This document shows, piece after piece, positions 52,409 through 61,357 of a DNA stretch of 64,000 nt (its first letter is position 1; each line of letters opens with the position of its first letter). Source of the stretch: Neolewinella maritima (GTDB lineage Bacteria; Bacteroidota; Bacteroidia; Chitinophagales; Saprospiraceae); assembly GCF_923081025.1 (NCBI RefSeq), contig NZ_CAKLPZ010000005.1:186001-250000 (forward strand), written 5' to 3'. Under the pieces are notes generated by a model. It was not told the DNA's origin, searched no databases, and saw only the letters and a list, made by a program, of their open reading frames with translations. The position numbers and the translations under genes are program-made.

Positions 52409-52442
52409 AAAAAAAGAGCCCTGGTGTAGACCACCAAGACTC
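52409..52442 (-). terminator. Second of two tandem intrinsic terminators
   Basis: On the minus strand GAGTCTTGGTG and CACCAGGGCTC form an 11-bp stem (two G-U pairs in RNA form plus Watson-Crick pairs) around GTCTA, followed by seven T. It lies 32 nt upstream of the kinase start codon. Confidence 0.75.
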
Positions 52443-52455
52443 CCGAAACAGGTTG

Positions 52456-52487
52456 CAAAAAAAGAAAGGAGGACTACTTGCCCTCCT
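52456..52487 (-). terminator. First of two tandem intrinsic terminators
   Basis: On the minus strand AGGAGG, a nine-base loop and CCTCCT are followed by TTCTTTTTTT. The arm plus tail, CCTCCTTTCT, equals the usual 16S rRNA 3' end sequence. Confidence 0.7.
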
Positions 52488-52543
52488 CCCGTAAATACTC
52501 ACTCAAAACATGTAATTCTATCCGGATTGCTGCTTCCGATTGC
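52456..52543 (-). ncRNA. Candidate small RNA or leader upstream of the MtnK-like kinase
   Basis: A promoter-like TAAATTTG at 52548-52555 (CTTG 20 nt further upstream) and an intrinsic terminator ending near 52456 define a possible RNA of about 85-90 nt on the minus strand. It contains a small hairpin CGGA...TCCG, and ATTTACGG at its 3' part can pair with CCGTAAAT at the promoter. No ORF longer than two codons was seen. A second terminator and a separate promoter-like box for the kinase argue for an independent transcript, but a regulated leader is also possible. Confidence 0.4.
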
Positions 52544-52547
52544 TCCA

Positions 52548-52555
52548 CAAATTTA
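52548..52555 (-). promoter_or_regulatory. Promoter -7 box TAAATTTG for the candidate small RNA
   Basis: An exact TAnnTTTG match on the minus strand, with CTTG/TTTG at 52576-52583, about 20-24 nt upstream, as expected for the Bacteroidota -33 element. Confidence 0.45.
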
Positions 52556-52657
52556 CGGAAATCTTCACTATAAAACAAGCAAAATGATTCGAAACATCAG
52601 CTATTTCACTCGATGTAACTATACTGATTATACCTTTGCCTTAACTGTCATCTACTG

Positions 52658-52665
52658 TACGTTTA
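52658..52665 (+). promoter_or_regulatory. Promoter-like box TACGTTTA, 4 nt before ATG
   Basis: TACGTTTA, CCCC, ATG: the same spacing as the other leaderless candidates. A second exact match, TACCTTTG, lies at 52630-52637 and could give a longer transcript. Confidence 0.4.
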
Positions 52666-52669
52666 CCCC

Positions 52670-53476
52670 ATGAAAACCCCACAAACGATCGCCGTAATCG
52701 GCTCCGGCTGGCTGGGTCTCCCCCTGGCAAACTTCCTCGCCACCCAGGGCCACCGGGTACGGGCCAGCTACCGGCGGGAGGCCACCCAAACGGCGCTGTT
52801 GGATCAGAATGTCACGCCCTATCTCCTTGACCTTCCGGCTCAATTGGATAGCCTGGACGCCTTCCTCCAGGACGTCACTACGCTAGTCATCACCCTCCCG
52901 CCGGGTGGCAGGCGACTAGGCCCGGCCGCACCGGCTACCTACCTCGCAGCATTGGCTCCCCTGGCCCCCTACCTCTCCGCCGACAGGCACGTCATCTTTA
53001 CTAGTAGCACCGGCGTCTACGGCAGTACTACCACGGGAACAGTTACTGAGGCTAGTCCGCTGGTACCGGACAGTCACTCCAGTCAAGCCGTGGCGGCGGC
53101 AGAGCAGTGGCTGGGTATGCACGCGGACCGGCTCACCGTGCTTCGCCTGGCCGGACTCTTCGGCCCGGGGCGTGACCCGGCTACATTTTTCGCTTCCGGC
53201 CGAGCGGTGACCCGCGCAGATGCTCCGGTAAACATGGTCCACCAGGCGGATGTCGTCCGGGCGATCGGCCTGTGTTTGGATGGCCGTACGACCGGCACCT
53301 TCAATGTCTGTGCGGCTACACATCCCGCAAAAAGAACATTTTACGGTAATTTGTCCCGCCGTACGGGCCGTGCGCTTCCCATCTTTGTGGCGGGCGGCGC
53401 TTCCGGAAAGACGGTAGACTCCTCCGCACTGCGCAGACTAGGCTGGGCACCCCAGTACGATAACCTCCTTATCTAG
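52670..53476 (+). CDS. NAD(P)-binding epimerase/dehydratase-like protein (YeeZ type)
   Basis: The 268-residue protein has the Rossmann motif VIGSGWLGLPLA (9-20), a VITLPPGG segment, FTSSTGVYG with the SDR-like Ser/Tyr positions, and LRLAGLFGPGRDP. This matches the extended SDR-like YeeZ group, whose substrates are unknown. It is divergent from the candidate small RNA and followed by the metalloprotease gene 65 nt later. Confidence 0.82.
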   Translation: MKTPQTIAVIGSGWLGLPLANFLATQGHRVRASYRREATQTALLDQNVTPYLLDLPAQLDSLDAFLQDVTTLVITLPPGGRRLGPAAPATYLAALAPLAPYLSADRHVIFTSSTGVYGSTTTGTVTEASPLVPDSHSSQAVAAAEQWLGMHADRLTVLRLAGLFGPGRDPATFFASGRAVTRADAPVNMVHQADVVRAIGLCLDGRTTGTFNVCAATHPAKRTFYGNLSRRTGRALPIFVAGGASGKTVDSSALRRLGWAPQYDNLLI

Positions 53477-53541
53477 CATGCTAATCTGACTTCAACCTAG
53501 ACCCGCTAGACCTACTCACCTTCCTTACGTTCGAACTCCTG

Positions 53542-54816
53542 ATGAAGCACCTCGCCTCCCTTATTGTTTTCCTCTGCCTGACCGTGCCTATCCTCCGGGG
53601 CCAACAGCAAGCTGCCGGTTTTCTTATCACCTGTGGAAATGACGGCGACACCACCTTCGTCCAGGAGCAGCCCATAGAATTCCGCCAAGCCAACCGCCCC
53701 CTCACCTCTAAGTTCGTCTTCGCCTTCGGCGATAGCGTACCGGCGGAGGCTAGGGCGAGCATTCTCTTTGCCGGCAATGTGTGGGGTTCCTTCCTACAGT
53801 CTGACGTGCCCATCAACGTAGCGGTGGACTGGCGCGACCGCGGCGACGAGCGTCTGCTGGCCAGTGCCGGCCCTACCAGCGTCTTTGCTGAGTTCAGGGG
53901 CGCGCCGGATTCCAGCGTCTGGTACCCCACCGCACTGGCAGAGGCACTGTTCGGCGCGGAGCTCAACGAGCCGGACTCGGCCGATATCGCCGTCACCGTC
54001 AATAGCACCGCCAATTGGAACTTCAATACCACCGGTCCCCTCTCCCGGGCACGTACCGACCTGGCGACGGTGATGATTCACGAGCTAGGTCACGGCCTGG
54101 GCTTTCTGAGCAGTATCCGGGTCGATAGCATCGCCGATACCACCGCCAACATCGGGTTTACCGGCAGCGACGGGGTAGACCGCTTCATCATCTACGACAA
54201 CTTCCTGGAAACCCCTCCGGGGCTCCGGCTGGTCGATACTTTCGAATTCGGTGCGGCCGGTCTGCCTTCCGCCGGACGCTTGACCGCCATCATCACCCAG
54301 CTCGACTGGGCCGGCGACAGCGGCGTGGCTAAGAACGGCGGCGAACTCGTCCCCATGTTCGCCCCCGCGACCTTTGATGTAGGCAGTAGTGTCAGTCACA
54401 TGGATGAGAGCACCTATCGCCGAGGAACGCCGGATGCGCTGATGACTCCCCAGATCGGTAACGGCGAGGCGATTCGTGTACCCGGTCAGATCCCGCTGGG
54501 CATCTTCTTCGATATCGGGTGGCCCCTCAACTTCGACGCTACGGTGATATCTACCGGTACATCCGAGATCATCGCCGATCGCCTACGGGTATATCCCAAC
54601 CCCGCCAGCGGCTCGTTCATCCTGCCACTCGGGGAGCTACGCAATCCGTCTACCGCTATACTATTCGATGCCAGCGGTCGTCAGGTCCGCCGCGTAGATA
54701 TTCGGCAGGCCGGCCCCCAGGCTACGATCAGCGTAGCGGGCTTGTCCACGGGCGTGTACAACTTATTCGTACCGGACGGAGACCGTGCCTTTACGGCCCG
54801 GGTCATGGTACGCTAG
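53542..54816 (+). CDS. Secreted metzincin-like metalloprotease with T9SS tail
   Basis: The 424-residue protein has a signal peptide (to about residue 20), a protease domain with the zinc-binding HELGHGLGF (about 180-188) and a later [19 protein letters not shown] region where the Met-turn is expected, and a C-terminal type IX sorting domain (about 345-424: [11 protein letters not shown], then GVYNLFV). It is exported by Sec, then across the outer membrane by T9SS, and either anchored or released. Its TAG shares a CTAG with the convergent rny gene. Confidence 0.87.
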   Translation: MKHLASLIVFLCLTVPILRGQQQAAGFLITCGNDGDTTFVQEQPIEFRQANRPLTSKFVFAFGDSVPAEARASILFAGNVWGSFLQSDVPINVAVDWRDRGDERLLASAGPTSVFAEFRGAPDSSVWYPTALAEALFGAELNEPDSADIAVTVNSTANWNFNTTGPLSRARTDLATVMIHELGHGLGFLSSIRVDSIADTTANIGFTGSDGVDRFIIYDNFLETPPGLRLVDTFEFGAAGLPSAGRLTAIITQLDWAGDSGVAKNGGELVPMFAPATFDVGSSVSHMDESTYRRGTPDALMTPQIGNGEAIRVPGQIPLGIFFDIGWPLNFDATVISTGTSEIIADRLRVYPNPASGSFILPLGELRNPSTAILFDASGRQVRRVDIRQAGPQATISVAGLSTGVYNLFVPDGDRAFTARVMVR

Positions 54817-56483
54817 CGGGCGTAGGCTACTGAGCGGGTCTCCCGGATCACCATCACCTTGATCTGACCGGGGTACTGCATCGTCTCCTGGATCTCCTGA
54901 CTGATCTTGAAGCTCAGTTCATCAGCGTGGGTATCGCTCACCTTATCGGCCTCCACGAGTACGCGTAACTCCCTGCCTGCCTGCATGGCAAAGGCGGAGT
55001 TGACCCCCTCGTTCTTCTTGGCGATATCCTCCAGCTCCTTGATGCGGGTGATGTAGCCTTCGAGGATCTCGCGGCGGGCACCCGGGCGGGCCCCACTGAT
55101 GGCATCACAGGCCTGCACGATGGGAGAGATGATGTTATTCATCTCGATCTCGTCGTGGTGGGCCCCGATGGCGTTCACTACGATGGCGCTCTCCTTGAGC
55201 TTTTCGGCCATCTGCATGCCGTAGAGGGCGTGGCTGAGCTCGTTGTCCTCATCGGCTACCTTGCCGATATCGTGGAGCAGGCCGGCGCGCTTGGCCAGCT
55301 TGACCTGCTTCTTACTCAGGCCCATTTCGGCAGCCATCACGGCACAGAGGTGGGCCGTTTCTACGCTGTGCTTGAGCAGGTTCTGTCCGTAGCTGCTGCG
55401 GTAGCGCATGCGCCCCACCATGCGGATCAGCTCGGCGGGCAGGCCGTGGATATCGAGTTCGATGACCGTCTTCTGGCCGATCTCCTTGATGCCGGACTCC
55501 AACTCCTTACGCGTCTTGGCGACCACCTCCTCGATGCGGGCGGGGTGGATACGGCCATCACTGACCAGCCGCTTCAGGGACAGCCGGGCTACCTCGCGGC
55601 GGATGGGGTCGAAGCTGGAGATCACGATCGTCTCGGGCGTATCGTCTACTACCAGCTCGGCGCCGGTGGCGGCTTCGATGGCGCGGATATTGCGTCCTTC
55701 ACGACCGATGATCTGCCCCTTCACGCTGTCGCTTTCCAGGCTGAAAACCGAGACGGTATTCTCGATCGTCATTTCGGCACACATCCGCTGGATGGTATTG
55801 ATGACCACTTTGCGGGCATCCTTGGCGGCGTCTTCCTTGGCTTCGACGAGGAGCTCACGGCGTAGGCTCATGGCGTCGGTTTCGGCCTTGGCGCGTACTT
55901 CCTCGAGCAGGCGTTGCTTGGCTTCGGCCTGGGAGAGGCTGGCGATCTTTTCGAGCTCCTGGGCGAAGCGCTCGTGCTGGGTGTCCAGCTCGGCCTGCTT
56001 ACTGCGGGTGCGGTCGATCTCTTCGGCGAGCTGTTGCTTGCTGGTCTGGAGCTCCGCTTCGCGCTGCTTGAAGTTCTCCTTGGCCTTGAGGATCTCATCG
56101 AGGTCGGCCTTGAAGCTGGCGCGCTCCTCCTTCATGCTGGTCTGCTCCTCCTTGAGGGCTTCCCGCTTCTGGCGTAGTTCTACCAGTTCTTCGGCTTTCT
56201 CCTGCTTGAATTCTTCCTTGTAGCGGGCAAATTTCTCGCGGCTTTCGGCGATCTTCTGTTTCTTGAATTCTTCCTGCTTGTCCTTGAACTCGGCGAAGGT
56301 CTGCTCGGCTTTAAGGCGGGCATCGGCGAGTTCCTTGTCGGCCTTGAGGCGGGCCTCGGCCAGGAGTTTTTCGGCTTCCTGTTGGTGGGTTTGGTCCTGT
56401 GCTTTGGCCTTGCGGCCAAAGATGAAGTAGGCGATCGTAGCGCCTACAAGGAGCCCGATAACGAGCCCGATGACGATTTCCAT
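54813..56483 (-). CDS. rny: Ribonuclease Y
   Basis: The 556-residue protein has an N-terminal membrane anchor (about 1-22), a long charged coiled coil (about 25-235), a KH domain (about 245-305, with [13 protein letters not shown]) and an HD domain (about 370-470) with [11 protein letters not shown] carrying the metal-binding His-Asp. RNase Y starts mRNA decay at the membrane in bacteria lacking RNase E. It closes the pheT-coiled-coil-zapA-rny operon. Confidence 0.96.
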   Translation of the reverse strand: MEIVIGLVIGLLVGATIAYFIFGRKAKAQDQTHQQEAEKLLAEARLKADKELADARLKAEQTFAEFKDKQEEFKKQKIAESREKFARYKEEFKQEKAEELVELRQKREALKEEQTSMKEERASFKADLDEILKAKENFKQREAELQTSKQQLAEEIDRTRSKQAELDTQHERFAQELEKIASLSQAEAKQRLLEEVRAKAETDAMSLRRELLVEAKEDAAKDARKVVINTIQRMCAEMTIENTVSVFSLESDSVKGQIIGREGRNIRAIEAATGAELVVDDTPETIVISSFDPIRREVARLSLKRLVSDGRIHPARIEEVVAKTRKELESGIKEIGQKTVIELDIHGLPAELIRMVGRMRYRSSYGQNLLKHSVETAHLCAVMAAEMGLSKKQVKLAKRAGLLHDIGKVADEDNELSHALYGMQMAEKLKESAIVVNAIGAHHDEIEMNNIISPIVQACDAISGARPGARREILEGYITRIKELEDIAKKNEGVNSAFAMQAGRELRVLVEADKVSDTHADELSFKISQEIQETMQYPGQIKVMVIRETRSVAYAR

Positions 56484-56513
56484 GGTGTACGTAAGTTAAA
56501 AAAAGTGAGGGCG

Positions 56514-56822
56514 CTAGCCTAGCATCCCCTCCACCAGCTTATCCAGCCGGCTCAGCCGCTGCGTGAGCTCCTGATCGCTGCTACCGCCCGAGTCGGCCTG
56601 CTCGCGGGCACTGCGTAGTTCGCTGGCGTAGGTCAGCAGGGTCATCACCAGACAGTCCTGCTTGTCGCGGTCGCGGTACTTGATCTGGAAGTCATTGAAG
56701 CGGTCGTTGATCTCGCCGACGAGGGCGCGCAGGCCCTGCTCCTCCGTGTCCGCTACGCGGATCGGGTAGGGGCGGCCGGCGATGACTACCGTGATGGGCT
56801 TGTTATCCTGAGCGTTGGCCAT
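56514..56822 (-). CDS. zapA: Cell division protein ZapA
   Basis: The 102-residue protein has the ZapA pattern: PITVVIAGRPYPIRV strand pair, EEQGLRALVGEINDRF and a C-terminal coiled coil (about 65-100). ZapA bundles FtsZ filaments at the division ring. It lies 3 nt after the coiled-coil gene and 30 nt before rny. Confidence 0.9.
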   Translation of the reverse strand: MANAQDNKPITVVIAGRPYPIRVADTEEQGLRALVGEINDRFNDFQIKYRDRDKQDCLVMTLLTYASELRSAREQADSGGSSDQELTQRLSRLDKLVEGMLG

Positions 56823-56825
56823 AGC

Positions 56826-57128
56826 TTAGTTACGGTGGAGCCAGTCGAGGCAGCGATCGATCTCCTGCAGGCAGTACGCGACGGTCTGTCGCTGCTCGCT
56901 GAGGTCGGGTGCCGGGGAAGACGATGCCGCCGGGGCGGCGGAAGTGGAAGTGGCTTGGGCTAGCTTATCCCGCAACGAGGTCACCACCGCCTCCTGGCGG
57001 TCGAGCTGCTGTTGCAGGCGTTCGTTTTCGGTCATCGCCGCCTGGTACTGCGCCCGTTGGCGGTCTACCTTGGCGGTGAGTTGCCGAAGTTTTAGTTCAA
57101 TGCCGTCAAGTTGTGTTGCCGGTGTCAT
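56826..57128 (-). CDS. Small coiled-coil protein upstream of zapA
   Basis: The 100-residue protein is a coiled coil (about 5-50: LRQLTAKVDRQRAQYQAAM) with an Ala/Ser/Pro-rich hinge and a C-terminal helix (CLQEIDRCLDWLHRN). Its size, shape and place before zapA suggest a division-ring partner comparable to ZapB, but sequence homology is not clear. I chose ATG 57128. Confidence 0.72.
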   Translation of the reverse strand: MTPATQLDGIELKLRQLTAKVDRQRAQYQAAMTENERLQQQLDRQEAVVTSLRDKLAQATSTSAAPAASSSPAPDLSEQRQTVAYCLQEIDRCLDWLHRN

Positions 57129-57159
57129 GAGGGTTGATCTAGCGGGGTGAAGGTAGGCA

Positions 57160-59589
57160 TTAACGACGAACCTCCGCGCCCAGTTGTTTGACCAACGATC
57201 CTTCGATCGCACGCATGGTCTTGTCTACTTCCTTGTCCTGCAGCGTTCGCTCCGCACTCTCGAATACAAAACTCACCGCGTAGCTTTTCCTGTCCGCGCC
57301 CAGCTGTTCGTCGTTGCGGTAGACGTCGAATAAATTTACCGCGCTCAGCAATTGCTTGCCGGCCTTCCGCGCCAGCCGTTCTACGTCCGCAAAGGTGACC
57401 GAGCCATCCAGCACCAGGGCTAGATCGCGCCGCACCGTAGGATACTTGCCCGGCGTGGTGACCTGTACCGGTTTCTTGGGCAGCACCCGCAGCAGATTGT
57501 CCCAGTTGAAGTCAGCATAAAATACATCCGTTTTCACCGCCCCCCGGGCCAGCACCGCACCGGCGACCGCGCCGAAGTCCACCAGTTCCAGCGGTCCCTT
57601 GTGGTAGCGCAGGCCGTAGGCGAACTGCTCCGTAGGCGCCTCCGCCGTCCGGTAGTTATCGATGCCCAGCCGTTGCAGCACCAATTCTACGGCGGCCTTG
57701 AGGGTGTAGTAGGTCGCCCCGGGCTGCTGATCACCGGCCGTATGCCAGGATTCGGGCTGACGGCGGCCGGTCAGGGTCAGGCTGAGGTGGTTGACCTCGC
57801 GGTAATCCTGCCCCTCCAGGTGGTAGCTGCGGCCGAACTCGAACAGGCGCAGGTCGCGCTGACTGAAGGCCTGGTTGTGCCGCACGGCTTCTACGGCCGA
57901 CAACAGCAGGTCAGGCCGCATGATATCCAGGTGGACGTTGCTGGTGTTATTGATGCCGACCAGGTCGTCGCGACCGTCATAGTGGCGGCTTTCGGAGAGG
58001 CTCAGCGCCATCATTTCCAGGTAGCCGTTGGCGGCGAGCAGATCACCCACCAGTTCGCGCAGGGTATTGGGGTCGGGGTGCGGGGCCACGATCATGGCCG
58101 TGGTGATCATCTCTGGTTCCGGGATCTTATTGAAGCCGTAGATGCGCAGCAGCTCTTCGATCACGTCGACTTCCCGCGTCACCTCCACCTTGTTCGTAGG
58201 CACGGCTACGGTGAACTGCGCGTCACTGTCGCGCACGATCTCCATATCCATACTCTGCAGAATGGTGCGTACCCGCTGCCGACCGAGGTCTACGCCGATC
58301 AGGTCCGTGATCCGCTGGTAGCGCACGTCCACCTCGAGGGGCTGCACCGGGGCGGGGTACAGGTCGAGCAACTGACTGCTCACCTTACCGCCGGCCACCT
58401 CCTGTAGCAGCAAGGCGGCGCGCTTGAGGGCTTCGACGGCGACGTTGGGGTCGCTGCCCTTTTCGAAGATGCGGGCGGCATCCGTACGCAGGGTATGCCG
58501 CATGCTGGAGCGGCGGGTGGTACCGGCCGCAAAGTGAGCCGATTCCAGGAAGATGCGGGTAGTGCCCTCGCTCACCCCGCTATCCGCTCCACCGAATACG
58601 CCGGCGATACACATGGGCCGCTCGTTGCCGTCGCAGATGACCAGGTCGTCGGCCGAGAGGCTACGGTCTACCCCGTCGAGGGATTTGAATACGGTACCCT
58701 CTGGCAGTTTCTTCACGACGATCTGCCCCCCACCGATCTTGTCCAGGTCGAAGGCGTGCAGGGGCTGGCCGTACTCGTGCAGTACGTAGTTCGTCACGTC
58801 TACCACATTGTTGATGGGCCGCACGCCGATGCTATGTAGACGGGCGCGCAGCCAGTCGGGACTAGGTGCTATCTGCAGATTTTCGATGACCAGTCCGGCG
58901 TAGCGGGGTGCCTGACACGCATCCAGCACCCGGGCGGGGAACGCCGGTGCGGTGCCGGGGGTGAAGGCGGAGGTATCCGGCTTGCGTACGCTGACTTTCT
59001 CGCCGGCCTCGACGCTCATGGTGGCGGCCAGGTCGAAGGCTACGCCCAGGTGATTGGTGGCGTCGGAGCGGTTGGGGGTCAGGCCGATCTCGTAGACGTA
59101 GTCGGTTTCCAGCTCGTACACTTCGGCGGCGGGGGTGCCGGGAGGGTAGGCCCGGTCGAGTACGGTGATGCCGTCGTGGTCGGTGCCCAGGCCCAGCTCG
59201 TCTTCGGCGCAGATCATCCCTTCACTGACCTCACCGCGGATCTTGCCCTTCTTGATCCGGAAGGGTTCGCCGTCGGTGGGATACAGCATGGCTCCTACAG
59301 TAGCCACCAGTACGTACTGACCGGCGGCCACGTTGGGTGCGCCGCAGACGATGGTGACGGGCTCCTGGCGGCCGATATCGACGGTGGTGAGCGAGAGCCG
59401 GTCGGCACCGGGGTGTTTGCCGCAGGTCAGCACGTGACCGACTACGACACCCTCCAGCCCCCCGGGTACGGACTCTACCTTTTCCATTCCTTCCACTTCG
59501 AGTCCGGTGCCGGTAAGCACCTCACCGATGCGTTCGGGGGCGAGCTCCAGGTCTACGTATTCGCGCAGCCAGTTGAGTGATACTTTCAT
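57160..59589 (-). CDS. pheT: Phenylalanyl-tRNA synthetase beta subunit
   Basis: The 809-residue protein is full length. It has an N-terminal tRNA-binding (OB-fold) domain (about 40-150), B3/B4 editing domain (about 210-395, LHSIGVRPINNVVDVTNYV), B5 domain and catalytic-like core (about 490-690), and a C-terminal ferredoxin-like anticodon-binding domain (about 715-809, YPTVRRDLALVLDG). With PheS it charges tRNA-Phe and hydrolyses mischarged Tyr-tRNA. pheS is not adjacent. A TACCTTTG box lies 7 nt before the ATG. Confidence 0.97.
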   Translation of the reverse strand: MKVSLNWLREYVDLELAPERIGEVLTGTGLEVEGMEKVESVPGGLEGVVVGHVLTCGKHPGADRLSLTTVDIGRQEPVTIVCGAPNVAAGQYVLVATVGAMLYPTDGEPFRIKKGKIRGEVSEGMICAEDELGLGTDHDGITVLDRAYPPGTPAAEVYELETDYVYEIGLTPNRSDATNHLGVAFDLAATMSVEAGEKVSVRKPDTSAFTPGTAPAFPARVLDACQAPRYAGLVIENLQIAPSPDWLRARLHSIGVRPINNVVDVTNYVLHEYGQPLHAFDLDKIGGGQIVVKKLPEGTVFKSLDGVDRSLSADDLVICDGNERPMCIAGVFGGADSGVSEGTTRIFLESAHFAAGTTRRSSMRHTLRTDAARIFEKGSDPNVAVEALKRAALLLQEVAGGKVSSQLLDLYPAPVQPLEVDVRYQRITDLIGVDLGRQRVRTILQSMDMEIVRDSDAQFTVAVPTNKVEVTREVDVIEELLRIYGFNKIPEPEMITTAMIVAPHPDPNTLRELVGDLLAANGYLEMMALSLSESRHYDGRDDLVGINNTSNVHLDIMRPDLLLSAVEAVRHNQAFSQRDLRLFEFGRSYHLEGQDYREVNHLSLTLTGRRQPESWHTAGDQQPGATYYTLKAAVELVLQRLGIDNYRTAEAPTEQFAYGLRYHKGPLELVDFGAVAGAVLARGAVKTDVFYADFNWDNLLRVLPKKPVQVTTPGKYPTVRRDLALVLDGSVTFADVERLARKAGKQLLSAVNLFDVYRNDEQLGADRKSYAVSFVFESAERTLQDKEVDKTMRAIEGSLVKQLGAEVRR

Positions 59590-59596
59590 AGGCGGG

Positions 59597-59604
59597 CAAA
59601 GGTA
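59597..59604 (-). promoter_or_regulatory. Promoter -7 box TACCTTTG for pheT
   Basis: An exact TAnnTTTG match on the minus strand ends 7 nt before the pheT ATG, implying a leaderless or nearly leaderless operon mRNA. Confidence 0.55.
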
Positions 59605-59746
59605 GGGAAGTAAATGAATGTTAAATTCAAGCTATACGGAGGGAAAAGTGCCCCGGGGCGGATTATTATTGTCAACTCACTAACCTTGCTGCTACCACGC
59701 CGTTGCGGATAGGGAACATACCTTCCTATACGTCCCCACTGCCTAT

Positions 59747-60487
59747 ATGAAAACGCTCTACCTGCTGCTGATCTTCCTTACGTGCACCTGCCTACAGGCG
59801 CAGGATGGGGGCGTACTCCGCGTGGAACCCGCGGAGATCAACAAAGAGGTAGTGGTAGATAACCTGGAGGAGCACTTCGAAGATGTCACCTCCATAGTAG
59901 TGACCAATAATTCGGGGCGGAGCATCCGGTTGGCGCGGCAGACCGTGCGCCGGCCCCAACCCGCCGCCTGGAGCTACCGGGCGCTCGACCGACTGAGCCG
60001 CACGACCCCCTACGTACTATCGGCAAATGAGCAGGAGAACGGTCGCTACATTCCACTGGCCCCCGGACAGTCGGCTACCTTCTACGTGGTACTGCGGCCG
60101 GATGGGGTGACGGGTAGCGGGAGTACCGAACTTCAGTTTTCCGACCTTACGGTTCCCGGTGCCACGCTGGCTACCGCGCGGGTCAGTACGGTCATTCGTC
60201 AGCGGGCCGTGGTGCCGGTGGCGGCCCCCTCCCCTACTTCGGTACGGCTATATCCTAATCCGGCTACGGAGCGCTTCTTCGTGGAGACGCCCCAGGGTAC
60301 TACGATCAGTCGTATCGAGGTGACCAACACGCTCGGTCGCCAGATCCGCTCGTTCGACGGGCCGGCCGATGTGAACGGCTACGATATTCGCAAGCTGCCC
60401 GACGGGCTGTACCTAATCTCGATCTACGATACGACGGGCAAGAAGCTCAAGACGCTGCGCTTGCTTCACCGGGCGTTCGGTGCCTGA
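59747..60487 (+). CDS. Secreted protein with type IX secretion sorting domain
   Basis: The 246-residue protein has a signal peptide (to about residue 18), an immunoglobulin-like beta domain (about 22-155: VRVEP-type start, SIVVTNNSGRSIRLAR, LAPGQSATFYVVLRPDG) and a T9SS C-terminal domain (about 165-240: VRLYPNPATERFFVET, LPDGLYLISIYDTTGKKL). Surface or released protein; ligand unknown. Convergent with the TPR gene, 7 nt between stops. Confidence 0.82.
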   Translation: MKTLYLLLIFLTCTCLQAQDGGVLRVEPAEINKEVVVDNLEEHFEDVTSIVVTNNSGRSIRLARQTVRRPQPAAWSYRALDRLSRTTPYVLSANEQENGRYIPLAPGQSATFYVVLRPDGVTGSGSTELQFSDLTVPGATLATARVSTVIRQRAVVPVAAPSPTSVRLYPNPATERFFVETPQGTTISRIEVTNTLGRQIRSFDGPADVNGYDIRKLPDGLYLISIYDTTGKKLKTLRLLHRAFGA

Positions 60488-60494
60488 GCCCCGC

Positions 60495-61250
60495 TTACCG
60501 CAGGGTGGCGATATACTTATCGGCCTGGGTCGCTTCGTTGCTGAGGCTGAAGTCAGCCTTCAGGCGCTCGAAGGCGGCGAGTGCTTCGTCGGTCCGTCCT
60601 TCCTTTCGCAGCAGTAAGGCCAGCTTATTGAGGTAGTAGCCACCCGTGACGTAGTTGTCACCGGCTTCCTCTACGGCTTCTTCGTAATCTTCGATGGCGG
60701 CGTCAAAGTCGTCGAGCTCGCTGTGCAGGTCACCGCGCACACCGGCCTTCATGGCGGGTAGTAGCTCGCCCTCGGCGTCGAAGTCTTCGAGGTAGTCCAG
60801 GGCAGCGTCGTACTTGCCCAGGTTCAGGTAGCTGACGGCTGCGTAGTAGTTGGCCAGGTTGCCGGCCTTGGTGTTGCCGTACTCGTCGGCGATATCCAGA
60901 AAGCCGGGGTATCCCTGCCCGGGATTGGTCAGGGCAAGGCTGAAGCTGTCCTGCTCAAACTGGTACTGAGCCTGTTGCATCTGCTCGGCGGCATTGCGCT
61001 CCGCGGGGGCCTTGATGAAGGTCTGGTACAGCAGGGCAGCGGCGACCAACACGATCAGCGCGATCACCGCACCGATGATGATCGTGCGGTTGCGCTCGAA
61101 GAAATCGAGCCCTTGATCGCGTACTTCTACGATATCAACCAGGGTATCATCCTCTTCGATCCGGACCTGATCGCCTTCGTTTCCTGCATTTCTGCGCCCG
61201 CCCCGTGGGGTGCCGGTCGGCCGACGACCGATGTTGTTCTTTTTTGCCAT
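60495..61250 (-). CDS. Membrane-anchored TPR protein (YfgM-like)
   Basis: The 251-residue protein has a basic cytoplasmic N-terminus (about 1-50), one membrane helix (about 55-75) and a periplasmic helical part with tetratricopeptide-like repeats (about 120-245: ANYYAAVSYLNLGKYDAALDYLEDF, TDEALAAFERLKADF). This is the layout of YfgM, which works with periplasmic chaperones at SecYEG. A TATCTTTG box lies at 61304-61311. Confidence 0.83.
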   Translation of the reverse strand: MAKKNNIGRRPTGTPRGGRRNAGNEGDQVRIEEDDTLVDIVEVRDQGLDFFERNRTIIIGAVIALIVLVAAALLYQTFIKAPAERNAAEQMQQAQYQFEQDSFSLALTNPGQGYPGFLDIADEYGNTKAGNLANYYAAVSYLNLGKYDAALDYLEDFDAEGELLPAMKAGVRGDLHSELDDFDAAIEDYEEAVEEAGDNYVTGGYYLNKLALLLRKEGRTDEALAAFERLKADFSLSNEATQADKYIATLR

Positions 61251-61303
61251 AACAGTCTAGCTTCCTACCCATTCCACACTGGAGCGGGGTCGAAAAAGTC
61301 GCG

Positions 61304-61311
61304 CAAAGATA
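61304..61311 (-). promoter_or_regulatory. Promoter -7 box TATCTTTG for the TPR gene
   Basis: An exact TAnnTTTG match on the minus strand, 53 nt before the ATG at 61250, with TTG about 17 nt upstream of it. Confidence 0.45.
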
Positions 61312-61357
61312 GGACGCAACTTCCACAACTAAGTACGTGATGCCCGCCGGCGATGCC

